NCBI RefSeq assembly: GCF_004022215.1 | Contig: NZ_SAUZ01000002.1 | Location: forward strand, 186,001 to 250,000 | Source: Paenirhodobacter populi | Lineage (GTDB): Bacteria; Pseudomonadota; Alphaproteobacteria; Rhodobacterales; Rhodobacteraceae | Length of the DNA: 64,000 nt | Direction of reading: 5' to 3' | Shown: one piece after another, positions 47,895-57,722 of the stretch | Layout of the letters: each line of letters begins with the position of its first letter | Position numbering within the stretch: position 1 is the stretch's first letter | Notes under the pieces: model-generated | Seen by the model: the letters and a program-made list of their open reading frames with translations, nothing else | What the model was told of the DNA's origin: nothing | Database searches by the model: none | Position numbers and translations under genes: made by a program

Positions 47895-47916
47895 TACATC
47901 CTGTTGTCCTGATGTA
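47895..47916 (-). promoter_or_regulatory. Palindromic operator upstream of the NmrA-like gene
   Basis: TACATCCTGTTGTCCTGATG plus TA: perfect 6-base arms TACATC / GATGTA with a 10-base spacer, 20 bases before the start codon. HxlR- or MarR-type regulators often control such genes, but the regulator is not in the window. Confidence 0.45.
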
Positions 47917-47956
47917 GTCGCTTTTCACCCGCAGGGAAGGCGGGAGGTCCCGATAT

Positions 47957-47984
47957 GCAAACGGCGTGCCCTTCGGCACGCCGT
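47957..47984 (-). terminator. Terminator after the DUF6280-like gene
   Basis: A perfect 10-bp stem ACGGCGTGCC-cttc-GGCACGCCGT; on the minus strand it is followed by TTTGCAT. It lies 45 bases after the stop codon of the gene at 48030. Confidence 0.75.
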
Positions 47985-48029
47985 GTGAGCTTCGGCCCCG
48001 GGAAGGCGGGCCTGATGACAACGGCCCGA

Positions 48030-48350
48030 TCAGGCCGCTTCGGCTTCTTCCGCCGCCATGCGGCGTTCGCTTTCCTCGCGCGACAGCGCGACAGAGGTCC
48101 GCACCCCCTTGGAAACGAATTCCATCAGGCCGCGCACGACCCGTTCGTTCGGATCGATCCCGGCGCAGGAGAGCACCTCGCGTCCGTCGCGCGACCGCGC
48201 CCAGCGGGCGATCTGCTCCGGACCATTGCCGTACTTCTTGTCATCGGCAATCGCATCATCGAGCGCGGCAAGAACCACAGCTGCGAACAGCTTGCGGGCC
48301 CGTTGGCCTTGCTCGTAGTTGAATGCGGAGCCGTCAACGAAATCGCGCAT
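48030..48350 (-). CDS. Conserved small protein (DUF6280-like)
   Basis: A 106-residue soluble, mostly helical protein: MRDFVDGSAFNYEQGQRARK, AAVVLAALDDAIADDKKYGN, GPEQIARWARSRDGREVLSC and a charged Glu/Ala tail. I recall near-identical proteins as a Rhodobacterales family (DUF6280) of unknown function; the assignment is from memory. AAAGGACG lies 6 bases before the ATG. The promoter seems to be some 180 bases upstream, leaving a long leader with a stable hairpin. Confidence 0.7.
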   Translation of the reverse strand: MRDFVDGSAFNYEQGQRARKLFAAVVLAALDDAIADDKKYGNGPEQIARWARSRDGREVLSCAGIDPNERVVRGLMEFVSKGVRTSVALSREESERRMAAEEAEAA

Positions 48351-48533
48351 TATTACGTCCTTTTGTTATTGCTCTTGCGTCTGTTGTTGGCGTGGGGCCA
48401 TCTAGGGTGTCTGAGACGCGATTCGATATGGCCCCAGGCGAATTGCCGTCATGCGTCATGTGCATGGCACTGACACGACAAACGGTTCCATACGAACGGG
48501 ATCAGATCGTGGTCTGCTCAGGCAGGCCGGCCA

Positions 48534-48561
48534 TATATAGTCGCTGACGATTCTCGATCAA
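48534..48561 (-). promoter_or_regulatory. Predicted promoter of the DUF6280-like gene
   Basis: On the minus strand TTGATC (48561-48556), a 16-base spacer and TATATA (48539-48534). Transcription would start near 48527 and give an untranslated leader of about 177 bases, with the stem GGGGCCAT (48394-48401) / ATGGCCCC (48428-48435). Confidence 0.5.
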
Positions 48562-48614
48562 GAAAATTTAGGTGCCCTGCGCTGAGATAACGCGGTTTGT
48601 GAATAAAATCTTAC

Positions 48615-49358
48615 TCACAGGGGCGCCGAGGGGTCGCGCCGGATCCCTGCATCCAGTGCAAGCATCTCTCCCTCGGCCCGGTCGAGCCGCAGATGCGCCA
48701 GCGCCCGGCCGCCGGATCGGGTGAACAGCGTGCCAAGCGCCTTGCCGTCGGCCGACAGGATCGGCGTGCCGGGCGGTGCCGCGCCCTCGATCAGCACGCG
48801 GGTCAGGCCCTTGCGCAGCTCGGTCTTGTGCTTCATCCGCGCGGTGACCTCCTGCCCGACATAGCAGCCCTTGCGGAAGTCGACGCCATGCAGCCGCTCG
48901 AACCCGGCTTCGAGGATATAGGTCTCGGGCGTCAGTTCGATGCCGGTTTCGGGGATGATCCGGTCGACGCGGATGGCGTCCCAGTCGGTGCCGTCATCGC
49001 CCTCGGCCTCGCCATAGAGCCGCCAGCCCATCGCCGGGTCGCGCGGATCCGTCACCGCGCCTTCGGGCGCGGGACCGGTGCCGCGATACACCTTCAGATC
49101 CGAGGGCGCGATCTGCACATCGGCGCGCAGCCGATACATCGACAGCCGCTTCACCGCCGCCTCGGCGATCCCGGCGTCGATGTCCAGAAGGATCGCCTCG
49201 CCCCGCGGCACCAGCAGGAAATCCGCCAGATATTTCCCCTGCGGCGTCAGCAGCGCGGCATAGACCGGCCCCGAGGCCAGCCCCTTCACGTCGTTGCTGA
49301 CCAGCCCTTGCAGGAAATGTTCCCGGTCGGGCCCGGTGATCTGATAGATCCTGCGCAT
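48615..49358 (-). CDS. ygfZ: Folate-binding YgfZ/T-protein-like Fe-S maintenance protein
   Basis: A 247-residue tetrahydrofolate-dependent protein that supports iron-sulfur enzymes. The diagnostic motif KGCYVGQEVTAR with its conserved Cys is present, as is the N-terminal ITGPDREHFLQGLVSNDV. The ATG at 49358 begins the family-like sequence; an upstream in-frame ATG at 49394 overlaps the ABC gene. It lies 11 bases after the ABC exporter stop and is probably cotranscribed with it. Confidence 0.9.
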   Translation of the reverse strand: MRRIYQITGPDREHFLQGLVSNDVKGLASGPVYAALLTPQGKYLADFLLVPRGEAILLDIDAGIAEAAVKRLSMYRLRADVQIAPSDLKVYRGTGPAPEGAVTDPRDPAMGWRLYGEAEGDDGTDWDAIRVDRIIPETGIELTPETYILEAGFERLHGVDFRKGCYVGQEVTARMKHKTELRKGLTRVLIEGAAPPGTPILSADGKALGTLFTRSGGRALAHLRLDRAEGEMLALDAGIRRDPSAPL

Positions 49359-49369
49359 CGCGTGTCCTT

Positions 49370-51118
49370 TCATTCGACAAGCTGCATCCGGCACAATGCC
49401 GCATAAGTGCCGCCTCTGGCAAACAGCGCCTCGTGCGTGCCCTCCTCGATCACCCGGCCTTCGGACACCACCACGATCTTGTCGGCGTTGCGCACGGTCG
49501 ACAGCCGGTGCGCGATGACCAGCGTGGTGCGCCCCGCCGACAGATGGTCGAGCGCCTGCGCCACCTGCGCCTCGGACCGGGTATCCAGCGCCGAAGTCGC
49601 CTCGTCCAGCAGCAGGATCGGCGCATCGCGCAGCACGGCGCGGGCGATCGCCACCCGCTGCCGCTGCCCGCCCGACAGGGCCGAGCCGCGGGGCCCCGCG
49701 GGCGTGTCCAGTCCCTCGGGCATCGCGTCGGTGAATTCCGTCACATGCGCGACGGACAGGGCCTGCGCCAGCGCCTCGGGCGTGGCGTCGCGGCGGCCCA
49801 GCAGCACGTTTTCGCGGATCGTCTCGTCGAACAGCGAGGCATCCTGCGACACGGTGGAAAACAGCTCGCGCAGATCCGCGAGCCGCATCGCCTGCACCGG
49901 CACCCCGCCGATCGACACCGTGCCGCTGTCCGGATCCACCATCCGCGTCAGCAGGTTGAAGACGGTCGATTTCCCCGCCCCCGAGGGACCGACAAGCGCC
50001 GTGGTCTTGCCCGCCTCGGCGGTGAAGCTCATCCCCCGCAGCACCGGTTTTTCGCCATAGCTCAGGAACACGTTCTCAAGCCGCACCGTCATCCTTTCGG
50101 GCGGCGGCAGGGGGCGCGCCGGGTCATGCACCCGGGGCGTGATGTCAAGGACGTGATAGATCCGCTCAAGGCTCGCCGCCGCGCTCTGCCATGTGCCCGC
50201 AAGCCCGCCCAGCCGTCTGAGCGGCTGGAACGCCAGCGACATGGCGGCGAAGAAGGACATGAATTCCCCCACCGTGCGGTCGCCGGCGATGATCTCCCTG
50301 CCGCCCAGCACCAGCACGACGAAAAAGCCGAGCCCCGTCACCACGTCGATCAGCGCCGGGATCATCGACTGGATCGCCGCCATCTTGACCATCGAATGGC
50401 GCAGCCAGCCCACCAGACCGCTGAACCGCGCCATCTGGTAATCCTCGATCCGGTTCAGCTTCACCGCCGCGATGCCGTGGAACACCTCGTCAAGCTGCGT
50501 CGCCCGCGCGCCCGACTGGTCGCGCATCTGCCGCGACTTGCGCCGGATATAGCGCTGCACCACCACCGTGGGCAGGATCAGCAGCGGCGCCCCCACCAGC
50601 GCCGCCAGCGTCCAGCGCCAGTCGATCGAGATCGCCACCCCGAACAGCGAGACGAGCGAGATCGCATCCCGCCCGGCGCCGGTGATGAACACCGTCCACA
50701 CGCCCTGCACGGCCGAGGTATCGCCCTGCACCCGCTCGATCAGCGCGCCGGGGGGATTGGCCTGAAAGAACGACTGGTCGAGCGTCAGGATATGGCGCAC
50801 CAGATCCACCTGCATCGCCGTCGAGGATCCCTGCGAGATATTCGACAGAAGCGTGCGCGATCCGACCGAGGTCACCGCCCGGATCACGAACAGCGCGAAG
50901 ATCGCCCCGCCCACCAGCCAGAGCATCGACTGCTGCCCCTCGACGAAAACCTTGTCGAACAGCGGCTTCAGCATCCAGCTGAGCGCGCCAAGGGTCGCGC
51001 CCTCGATCACCATCAGCAGGGCGGCCAGCGCCATCTTGGGCCAGTGCCGGGCAAGGTAGCTTTTCCACATCCGACCAAAGAGGACGCGCGAACTGTAGGG
51101 GAATTGGGGGGTGCTCAC
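49370..51118 (-). CDS. ABC transporter, fused membrane and ATPase domains (MsbA-like)
   Basis: A 582-residue half-transporter of the lipid A/multidrug exporter type. Six predicted helices in residues 20-310, then Walker A GPSGAGKSTVFNLL, Q-loop, signature LSGGQRQRVAIARAV and Walker B ILLLDEATSALD. It starts with GTG at 51118 after GAGGA at 6 bases; upstream in-frame residues are not family-like. The substrate (lipid A core, other lipid or drug) cannot be told. It is divergent from the aminotransferase gene and precedes ygfZ. Confidence 0.88.
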   Translation of the reverse strand: MSTPQFPYSSRVLFGRMWKSYLARHWPKMALAALLMVIEGATLGALSWMLKPLFDKVFVEGQQSMLWLVGGAIFALFVIRAVTSVGSRTLLSNISQGSSTAMQVDLVRHILTLDQSFFQANPPGALIERVQGDTSAVQGVWTVFITGAGRDAISLVSLFGVAISIDWRWTLAALVGAPLLILPTVVVQRYIRRKSRQMRDQSGARATQLDEVFHGIAAVKLNRIEDYQMARFSGLVGWLRHSMVKMAAIQSMIPALIDVVTGLGFFVVLVLGGREIIAGDRTVGEFMSFFAAMSLAFQPLRRLGGLAGTWQSAAASLERIYHVLDITPRVHDPARPLPPPERMTVRLENVFLSYGEKPVLRGMSFTAEAGKTTALVGPSGAGKSTVFNLLTRMVDPDSGTVSIGGVPVQAMRLADLRELFSTVSQDASLFDETIRENVLLGRRDATPEALAQALSVAHVTEFTDAMPEGLDTPAGPRGSALSGGQRQRVAIARAVLRDAPILLLDEATSALDTRSEAQVAQALDHLSAGRTTLVIAHRLSTVRNADKIVVVSEGRVIEEGTHEALFARGGTYAALCRMQLVE

Positions 51119-51284
51119 ATCGTTCCTCGGGCAGGCGCGGGGCGCGCGGATTGCCCATGGGTCTAACGCGAATGGCCGAAGGCGACAAGCGTGCGCCGGA
51201 ACCTGTGCCCGATACAAGCCGGCGATTGACCCGGCCCGGCCGCTTCTTTACGCCGGGGGCAAACCGATCATTCAGGAGCATGCG

Positions 51285-52484
51285 ATGAACCTTTCGCAGG
51301 GGCGTCCCTATCTTGCCATTCCCGGGCCTTCGGCGATGCCGGACCGGGTCCTTGCCGCCATGCACCGGCCGGCGCCGAACATCTACGAAGGCGATCTGGT
51401 CACGCTGACCGAACGGGTCGCGGCGGATCTGAAGCGCGTCGCGCTGAGCACGCAACATGTGGCGATCTATATCGCCAACGGTCACGGGTTGTGGGAAGCG
51501 GCGATCGCCAACCTCTTCTCGCGCGGGGACCGGGCGCTGTCGCTGGCGACGGGGCGGTTCGGGGTGAACTGGGCGCTGCATGCGGGCGACATGGGGGTCG
51601 AGGCCGAAATGATCGACTTCGGCCTGAAATCCCCGGTCGATCCGGCGCGGGTCGAGGCGGCTCTGCGCGCCGATACCGAACGGCGGATCAAGGTTGTGCT
51701 GCTCACCCATGTCGATACCGCGACGGGGGTGAAGAACGACGTGCCCGCGGTGCGCGCGGCGATCGACGCGGCGGGGCATCCGGCGCTGCTGGCGGTCGAC
51801 TGCATCGCCTCGCTCGGCTGCGATGAATTCCGCTTCGACGACTGGGGTGTCGACATCATGGTCGCGGCCAGCCAGAAGGGGCTGATGGTGCCGCCGGGCG
51901 TGGGCTTCGTCTGGTTTTCCGAAAAGGCCCGTCGCGCCACCCCCGCGCCGGATCTGCGCACGCCCTACTGGGACTGGACCCCGCGCGCCTTCCCCGAGGC
52001 GTTCTATCAGTATTTCGGCGGCACGGCGCCCACGCATCACCTGTTCGGGCTGGCGGAATCGCTGAAGATGATCCTCGACGAGGAAGGTCTGGATCACGTC
52101 TGGGCGCGGCACGAAACGCTGGCCCGCGCGGTCTGGGCGGCCTTCGACGCCTGGGGCGCGGGCGGGGACATCACGCTGAACATCGCCGACCCGGCGGCGC
52201 GCGGCCATTCCGTCACCGCCGCCCGGATCGGCGCGGGCGGCGCCGGACGCTTGCGCAAATGGTGCGAGACGGAGGCGGGCGTGACGCTTGGCATCGGTCT
52301 TGGCATGGCCGAGCCCGGCACCCCCGAAGAGGGCGATTTCCTGCGCGTCGCGCATATGGGCCATGTGAACGCGCATATGACGCTTGGCGCGCTGGCGGTG
52401 ATGGAAACGGGGATGCGCGCGCTGGCCATTCCGCATGGGGACGGGGCGCTGAATGCCGCCACGGCGGTCTGCGCCGGGCGCTGA
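51285..52484 (+). CDS. Class V aminotransferase (serine-glyoxylate / alanine-glyoxylate type)
   Basis: A 399-residue PLP enzyme of fold type I. The N-terminal LAIPGPSAMPDRVLAAMHRP is typical of AGXT/Sga/PucG proteins; DCIASLGCDEFRFDDWGVD holds the PLP Asp and ASQKGLMVPPGVGFV the catalytic Lys (about 207). It probably transfers the amino group of serine or alanine to glyoxylate; purine-catabolic PucG is another option. AGGAG lies 6 bases before ATG 51285. No serine-cycle or purine genes are nearby. Confidence 0.82.
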   Translation: MNLSQGRPYLAIPGPSAMPDRVLAAMHRPAPNIYEGDLVTLTERVAADLKRVALSTQHVAIYIANGHGLWEAAIANLFSRGDRALSLATGRFGVNWALHAGDMGVEAEMIDFGLKSPVDPARVEAALRADTERRIKVVLLTHVDTATGVKNDVPAVRAAIDAAGHPALLAVDCIASLGCDEFRFDDWGVDIMVAASQKGLMVPPGVGFVWFSEKARRATPAPDLRTPYWDWTPRAFPEAFYQYFGGTAPTHHLFGLAESLKMILDEEGLDHVWARHETLARAVWAAFDAWGAGGDITLNIADPAARGHSVTAARIGAGGAGRLRKWCETEAGVTLGIGLGMAEPGTPEEGDFLRVAHMGHVNAHMTLGALAVMETGMRALAIPHGDGALNAATAVCAGR

Positions 52485-52549
52485 GCAGGTCGCAGGCAGC
52501 GGCCCGTCAAACGCAAGATCACCCGAACGGAGCCTGCCCCTTCTCCCTG

Positions 52550-52613
52550 TCGTGTTTCCATAAATATCCCGGGGGTGAATTTGCGCGCATGCGCAAAGAG
52601 GGGGCTGGCCCCC
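52550..52613 (-). repeat. Structured intergenic element, copy 7
   Basis: In minus orientation: GGGGGCCAGCCCCC (52613-52600), hairpin TTTGCGC-atgc-GCGCAAA, then CACCCCCGGGATATTT and ATGGAAACACGA. The second hairpin has the same arms as copy 1. It lies 65 bases after the aminotransferase stop. Confidence 0.85.
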
Positions 52614-52676
52614 TCGCCACCCCATCCGGTCGCGCCCGCGCTCCTGTCTTGAAACCGATGATGCCCCGGAAGGGAA

Positions 52677-52868
52677 CGCCCGGCCTTCGGCGGGGGTCCT
52701 TCCACGGGAAGGATGGACCCGCCTCATCATGCTCAGGCAAAGATGAAGGGTCCACAGACAGCCCCGGCCCGCGAACCGCCTTCAAGGCGGGCGGCAAGGG
52801 GAGGGATACCCCCGCCGCCCGCGATCACCCCCGGGAAGGTTCAAAACCCGGGAGTATTCCGTGAGGGC
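52677..52868 (-). repeat. Element variant plus further inverted repeats
   Basis: 52677-52749 in minus orientation carries GATGAGGCGGGTCC, CATCCTTCCCGTGGAAGG and CCCGCCGAAGGCC, matching the insert at 32741-32840; GGCGGGTCC and GGACCCCCGCC can pair. At 52787-52822 a large hairpin GCGGGCGGC/GCCGCCCGC follows, and at 52847-52866 a degenerate CCCGGGAGTATTCC resembles the conserved box. With copy 7 this fills the 384-base gap before the DUF305 gene; no gene is seen. Confidence 0.6.
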
Positions 52869-53279
52869 TCATTTGGTCGGCGCGTGCTCGGCGAGCCAGG
52901 CGTTCATCCAGTCGATCTCGGCCTGCTGCGCGGTGATGACCTGTTCTGCCAACTTGCGAACCTGCGGATCGGTTCCATATTCCAGCGCCACTTTTGCCAT
53001 CGCGATCGCCCCTTCGTGATGGGGGATCATGCTGCGGATGAAATCGACATTCGCGTCGCCGGTATAGGGGATCTCCATCGTCCGGTGCATCTGCGTCGCG
53101 GCCTGCATGAAGGCAAGGGTCGAGGGCGCCGCATCCGCCGTCGCATTGGCCCCGCCGGTCATGTTCGCCATGTCATGGGCGGGCATGGTTCCGCTCTCCT
53201 GCGCATGGGCGCAAAGGGCCGGGACCATCAGGGCCGGAACGACCATGGAAAGGATGCTGCTGCGGCTGATTCTGTTCAT
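52869..53279 (-). CDS. DUF305 periplasmic protein
   Basis: A 136-residue exported protein with signal peptide ([20 protein letters not shown]) and a DUF305 four-helix (ferritin-like) domain carrying [20 protein letters not shown]. The paired His suggest metal binding, and DUF305 proteins often lie with copper genes, though none is here; Met and His residues (MPAHDMANM) after the signal also fit copper. GGGAG lies 5 bases before ATG 53279. The next minus-strand gene upstream is hisC, 113 bases away. Confidence 0.85.
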   Translation of the reverse strand: MNRISRSSILSMVVPALMVPALCAHAQESGTMPAHDMANMTGGANATADAAPSTLAFMQAATQMHRTMEIPYTGDANVDFIRSMIPHHEGAIAMAKVALEYGTDPQVRKLAEQVITAQQAEIDWMNAWLAEHAPTK

Positions 53280-53392
53280 CTCTGTCTCCCGAGGTTGGCA
53301 CGACCCTGCACCCGGACGCGCACGGCCGCAAATCACCACTCGGCGATGGGTCTGTAACGTTGGCCGCACGGCGGCGCGACCGGCTGGCCGGA

Positions 53393-54505
53393 TCAGGCGC
53401 GCGCGCGGGCGCGGTCGAGCGCGCCGGGCAGGGCGGCGGCAAAGCGGTCCAGATCGGCCTCCGGCCCGCAGGAGACGCGGATGCAGCGGTCGAGCGGCGC
53501 GACGCCCGGCATGCGCACGAAGATGCCGTCTCCGGTCAGCTCCTCCAGCACGGCGCGGGCAAAGGTGCCGTCGCGGCCGCAGTCGATGGCGACGAAATTG
53601 GTGGCCGAGGGCAGGGCCGTCAGCCCGTTTTCCGCCGCGATCCCGCCGATCCGGTCGCGCGCGGCGGCGATCAGGCGGTGCATGTAGGCCTGCCAGGTCG
53701 CATCCCGCAACGCCGCCAGCGCGCCTGCCTGGGAAATCCGGCTCATGCCGAAATGGTTGCGGATCTTGTCGAAGGCCTGGATCAGCGGCTTCGCCCCGAT
53801 CGCATAGCCGACGCGCGCGCCCGCCATCCCATGCGCCTTGGAAAAGGTGCGGAAGCGGATCACGCGCGGATCCTCGGGCGGGATCGCGGGGGCCGTGCCC
53901 TCGGGCGCAAGCTCGACATAGGCTTCGTCGAGGACCAGAAGCGTGCCCTCCGGCACCTCCTCGACCATGCGCAGGATGACCTCGCCCGGATGGGCGGAGC
54001 CCATCGGATTGTCGGGATTGGCGATGTAGATCAGCTTCGGCCGGACCTCGCGCGCCAGCGCGATCAGCGCCTCGGGATCCTCATGATCGCCGCGATAGGG
54101 CACGCGGTGCAGCGTGCCGCCATAGCCCGCGACGTGGAAATTGAACGTCGGATAGGCGCCTAGCGAGGTCACCACCGCATCGCCTTCCGCCACCGTCAGC
54201 CGCACGAGGTAACCCAGCAGCGCGTCGATCCCCTCGCCGACGACGATGTTTTCCGGCGCGCAGCCGTGATGCGCGGCCAGCGCCTGTTTCAGGTCGTAAT
54301 TCTCGGGATCGCCATACATCCAGACATCGCCCGCCGCAGCCGCCATGGCGGCGATGGCGCGCGGGCTGGGGCCGAAGCCGTTCTCGTTCGCGCCAAGCCG
54401 CGCCCGGAACGGATGCCCCATGCGGCGTTCCTGCGTTTCCGGCCCGACGAAGGGCACGGTCGAGGGCAGGGTTTCGATCAGCGGCGTGTAACGCGGTCCG
54501 GTCAT
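53393..54505 (-). CDS. hisC: Histidinol-phosphate aminotransferase-like PLP enzyme
   Basis: A 370-residue fold type I aminotransferase. [45 protein letters not shown] and the PLP-Lys motif [19 protein letters not shown] match HisC-type enzymes; the C-terminal [17 protein letters not shown] gives the substrate-binding Arg. Possible substrates are histidinol phosphate or aromatic amino acids, as rhodobacterial genomes carry several paralogues and no his genes are near. It follows valS after 45 bases on the same strand. Confidence 0.78.
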   Translation of the reverse strand: MTGPRYTPLIETLPSTVPFVGPETQERRMGHPFRARLGANENGFGPSPRAIAAMAAAAGDVWMYGDPENYDLKQALAAHHGCAPENIVVGEGIDALLGYLVRLTVAEGDAVVTSLGAYPTFNFHVAGYGGTLHRVPYRGDHEDPEALIALAREVRPKLIYIANPDNPMGSAHPGEVILRMVEEVPEGTLLVLDEAYVELAPEGTAPAIPPEDPRVIRFRTFSKAHGMAGARVGYAIGAKPLIQAFDKIRNHFGMSRISQAGALAALRDATWQAYMHRLIAAARDRIGGIAAENGLTALPSATNFVAIDCGRDGTFARAVLEELTGDGIFVRMPGVAPLDRCIRVSCGPEADLDRFAAALPGALDRARARA

Positions 54506-54550
54506 GGCGGTCCCTTTCTGCGAGGGGGGCGTCTCCGCCCCCCGGATGGT

Positions 54551-57500
54551 TCAGCCGAGTTCGGCCAGCCGCGCGACGGCGGCGGCGATCTTCTGCGCCT
54601 CGTCCTCGCGCGCCGCAAGGTTTTCCCGCGCCTCGAGGATCACCTCTTCGGCCGCGTTCTCGATGAATTTCGGGTTCGAGAGCCGGCCGCGCAGCGCCGC
54701 CGCCTCTTTCCCGATCTTCGCCAGCGCCTTTTCCAGCCGCGCCTTTTCCGCCGCGACGTCGATCACCCCTTCCAGAGGCAGGCCGAACAGCGCCCCCGCC
54801 ACCGGGATCGAGATCGCCCCCTTGGGGATCGCCCCCTCGGTGATCGCATCGACACGGGCGAGCTTGAAGATCAGCGCCTCGTTGCGGGCGAAGGCGGTGC
54901 GGGCGGCATCATCCGCCTCGGCCAGAACCATCGGCAGCTTCAGCCCGACCGGCACCCCCATCTGCGCGCGCGAGGACCGGATCGTCTCGATCAGGTCGAT
55001 CACCCAGTTCATCTCGCGGTCGGCCTCAGGGTCGATCAGCTCGGCCCCATAGGTCGGCCAGTCGGCATGGATCAGCATCTTGGCCCGGTCGCCGGTCAGG
55101 CCCCAAAGCTCTTCGGTGATGAAGGGCATGATCGGATGCAGCAGGATGTCACACTGGTCGAGCACCCAACGCATCGTCTCGCGGGTTTCATCCGCATCCT
55201 CGGTGTCGAACAGCGGTTTGGCGAATTCGACATACCAGTCGCAGACCTTGCCCCAGACGAACCCATACAGCGCCTGTGCCGCGTCGTTGAACCGATAGGA
55301 GGCGAAGGCCGTATCCACCGCCTCGCGCACGCGCGCGGTTTCGCCGATGATCCAGCGGTTCACCGTATGGGTCGGTTGCGGCACGGCGACAGGCACCGGC
55401 CCCTCGAACACGCCGTTCATCTCGGCGAAGCGGGTGGCATTCCACAGCTTGGTGCCGAAGTTGCGGTATCCCGCGATCCGGTCGCGGCTGAGCTTCAGCA
55501 CGCCCCCAAGCGCCGCCATCGAGGCATTGGTGAAGCGCAGCGCATCCGCGCCATATTCGTCGATGATCAGCAGCGGGTCGATCACGTTGCCCGCCGTCTT
55601 CGACATCTTCTTGCCCTTCTCGTCCCGGACGAGCTGATGCAGATAGACCGTGTGGAACGGCACCTTATCCACCACCGCAAGCTGCATCATCATCATCCGC
55701 GCCACCCAGAAGAACAGGATGTCGAAGCCCGTGACCAGCACGTCGGTCGGGAAATATTTCCGCAGCTCCGGCGTATCCTCGGGCCAGCCGAGCGTGCCGA
55801 TCGGCCACAGCCCCGAGGAAAACCATGTGTCCAGCACGTCCGGGTCGCGCCAGACGGGATAGACGAGCTTCGTCGGATCCTCGGAAATCTCATAATCGGC
55901 GAGGCTCGCGGCCAGCGTCTCGATGGCAGCCTGCTTGTCCGCGACTTCGACCACGCGCATGTTGCCAAGCGGCACCGGCAGGTCGGCGATCTCGCCCAGG
56001 AAGGCATCGGCGACCGCCTCGAAGGACGCGGCGCAGTGATGCACCGGATCGCGATGCACCATCTCGTCGGTGACGAGCAGGCGGCCCATCTCGACCAGAT
56101 CGAGCGATCCGTCGCCCTCGTCGTCGCGGAACCCCTTGGCACCCAGATCGAGCCCATACCACACCGGGATCTGGTGCCCCCACCAGAGCTGGCGCGAGAT
56201 GCACCACGGCTCGATATTCTCCAGCCAGTGGAAATAGGTCTTTTCGCCCGACTCGGGCAGGATCACCGTTTCGCCGCTGCGCACCGCATCCAGCGCCTTG
56301 CCGACGATCCTGTCGGCATCGACGAACCACTGGTCGGTCAGCATCGGCTCGATCACCACCTTCGACCGATCGCCGAAAGGCTGCATGATCGGTTTGTTCT
56401 CGACCAGCGGCAGCATGGCGGCTTCGCCATCCTCGCCCCATTTCGGGTTCGGGATCATCACGGCCAGCCCTTCGGCCGTCACCGCGTCGATCACCTTCTG
56501 GCGGGCCTCGTAACGGTCGAGCCCGCGCAGATCCTCGGGCACGAGGTTGAGGCTGTCGACCTCGGCCTCGGTGAAGCTTGCGCCATTGGCGATTTCCGCC
56601 GCGCGCCTGGCCGAGGCTTCGTAGTCCAGCCCATCGACCCGCATCTGCGCGCGTGTGTCCATCAGCCGATAGAGCGGCAGGTCGTTGCGCTTCGCCACCT
56701 GATAGTCGTTGAAATCATGCGCGCCGGTGATCTTCACCGCGCCGGAGCCAAAGGCCGGATCGGGGTAGGGATCGGCGATGATCGGGATCTGGCGGCGGAA
56801 TTCCTTCGGCCCCACCGGGATTTCGCACAGCTTGCCAATGATCGACGCATAGCGTTCGTCGGACGGGTTCACCGCCACCGCGCCGTCGCCCAGCATCGTC
56901 TCGGGCCGGGTCGTGGCGATGGAGATATAGTCGCGCTCCTCCTCAAGGATCACGTTCCCCTCGGCATCCTTCTCGCGGTAGGTATAGGTGGCCCCGCCCG
57001 CCAGCGGATATTTGAAGTGCCACATATGGCCGGCGACCTCGATATTCTCGACCTCGAGGTCGGAAATCGCGGTTTCGAAATGCGGGTCCCAGTTCACCAG
57101 CCGCTTGCCGCGATAGATCAGGCCCTTGTCATACATCTCGACAAAGGCGCGGATCACCGCGTCGTGGAAATTGCCTTCCTCGCCCGCCGGCGCGCCGGGC
57201 GCCCCCGACATGGTGAAGGCGTTGCGCGACCAGTCGCAGGACGATCCCAGCCGCTTGAGCTGCCCGATGATGGTCGAGCCGTATTTGCCCTTCCATTCCC
57301 AGACCTTTTTCAGGAATTCCTCGCGGCCCAGTTCCGTGCGCGACGGCTGCTGCGTCTTCGCCAGTTCCTTTTCCACCATCATCTGCGTGGCGATGCCCGC
57401 ATGGTCCTGTCCGGGCTGCCAGAGCGTGTCGAAGCCGCGCATCCGGTGCCAGCGGATCAGGATGTCCTGAATGGTGTTGTTGAACGCATGGCCGACATGC

Positions 57501-57652
57501 AGCGCGCCGGTGACATTCGGCGGCGGGATCATGATGCAGAACGTCTCCGGCCGCGAGGCGTTCGCTCCGGCCCGGAATGCCCCGGCCTCTTCCCATTTCG
57601 CATAGATCCGGGGTTCGGCCCCGGCCGCATCGAACGTCTTTTCCATGGTCAT
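54551..57652 (-). CDS. valS: Valine--tRNA ligase
   Basis: Class I synthetase with editing domain. [17 protein letters not shown] holds the HIGH-like HVGH, and [15 protein letters not shown] the KMSKS loop (with Thr in the last position); the CP1 editing domain is at about residues 170-410 and a C-terminal coiled coil ([20 protein letters not shown]) closes the 1033-residue protein. ATG 57652 follows AAGGGAC; ATG 57646 is an alternative. Open frame upstream is not family-like. Confidence 0.96.
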   Translation of the reverse strand: MTMEKTFDAAGAEPRIYAKWEEAGAFRAGANASRPETFCIMIPPPNVTGALHVGHAFNNTIQDILIRWHRMRGFDTLWQPGQDHAGIATQMMVEKELAKTQQPSRTELGREEFLKKVWEWKGKYGSTIIGQLKRLGSSCDWSRNAFTMSGAPGAPAGEEGNFHDAVIRAFVEMYDKGLIYRGKRLVNWDPHFETAISDLEVENIEVAGHMWHFKYPLAGGATYTYREKDAEGNVILEEERDYISIATTRPETMLGDGAVAVNPSDERYASIIGKLCEIPVGPKEFRRQIPIIADPYPDPAFGSGAVKITGAHDFNDYQVAKRNDLPLYRLMDTRAQMRVDGLDYEASARRAAEIANGASFTEAEVDSLNLVPEDLRGLDRYEARQKVIDAVTAEGLAVMIPNPKWGEDGEAAMLPLVENKPIMQPFGDRSKVVIEPMLTDQWFVDADRIVGKALDAVRSGETVILPESGEKTYFHWLENIEPWCISRQLWWGHQIPVWYGLDLGAKGFRDDEGDGSLDLVEMGRLLVTDEMVHRDPVHHCAASFEAVADAFLGEIADLPVPLGNMRVVEVADKQAAIETLAASLADYEISEDPTKLVYPVWRDPDVLDTWFSSGLWPIGTLGWPEDTPELRKYFPTDVLVTGFDILFFWVARMMMMQLAVVDKVPFHTVYLHQLVRDEKGKKMSKTAGNVIDPLLIIDEYGADALRFTNASMAALGGVLKLSRDRIAGYRNFGTKLWNATRFAEMNGVFEGPVPVAVPQPTHTVNRWIIGETARVREAVDTAFASYRFNDAAQALYGFVWGKVCDWYVEFAKPLFDTEDADETRETMRWVLDQCDILLHPIMPFITEELWGLTGDRAKMLIHADWPTYGAELIDPEADREMNWVIDLIETIRSSRAQMGVPVGLKLPMVLAEADDAARTAFARNEALIFKLARVDAITEGAIPKGAISIPVAGALFGLPLEGVIDVAAEKARLEKALAKIGKEAAALRGRLSNPKFIENAAEEVILEARENLAAREDEAQKIAAAVARLAELG

Positions 57653-57722
57653 CGCTGCAGTCCCTTCGTCAGGCCCGACGTTCCTACCCAATCGGGACGG
57701 GCAGGCCAAGGGGGAACGACGT

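Noticed and set aside
52485-52868. Possible CRISPR or satellite array in the repeat-rich gap
   Set aside because: There is no unit of constant length with regular spacers; the repeats are single copies of a dispersed element and its variants.
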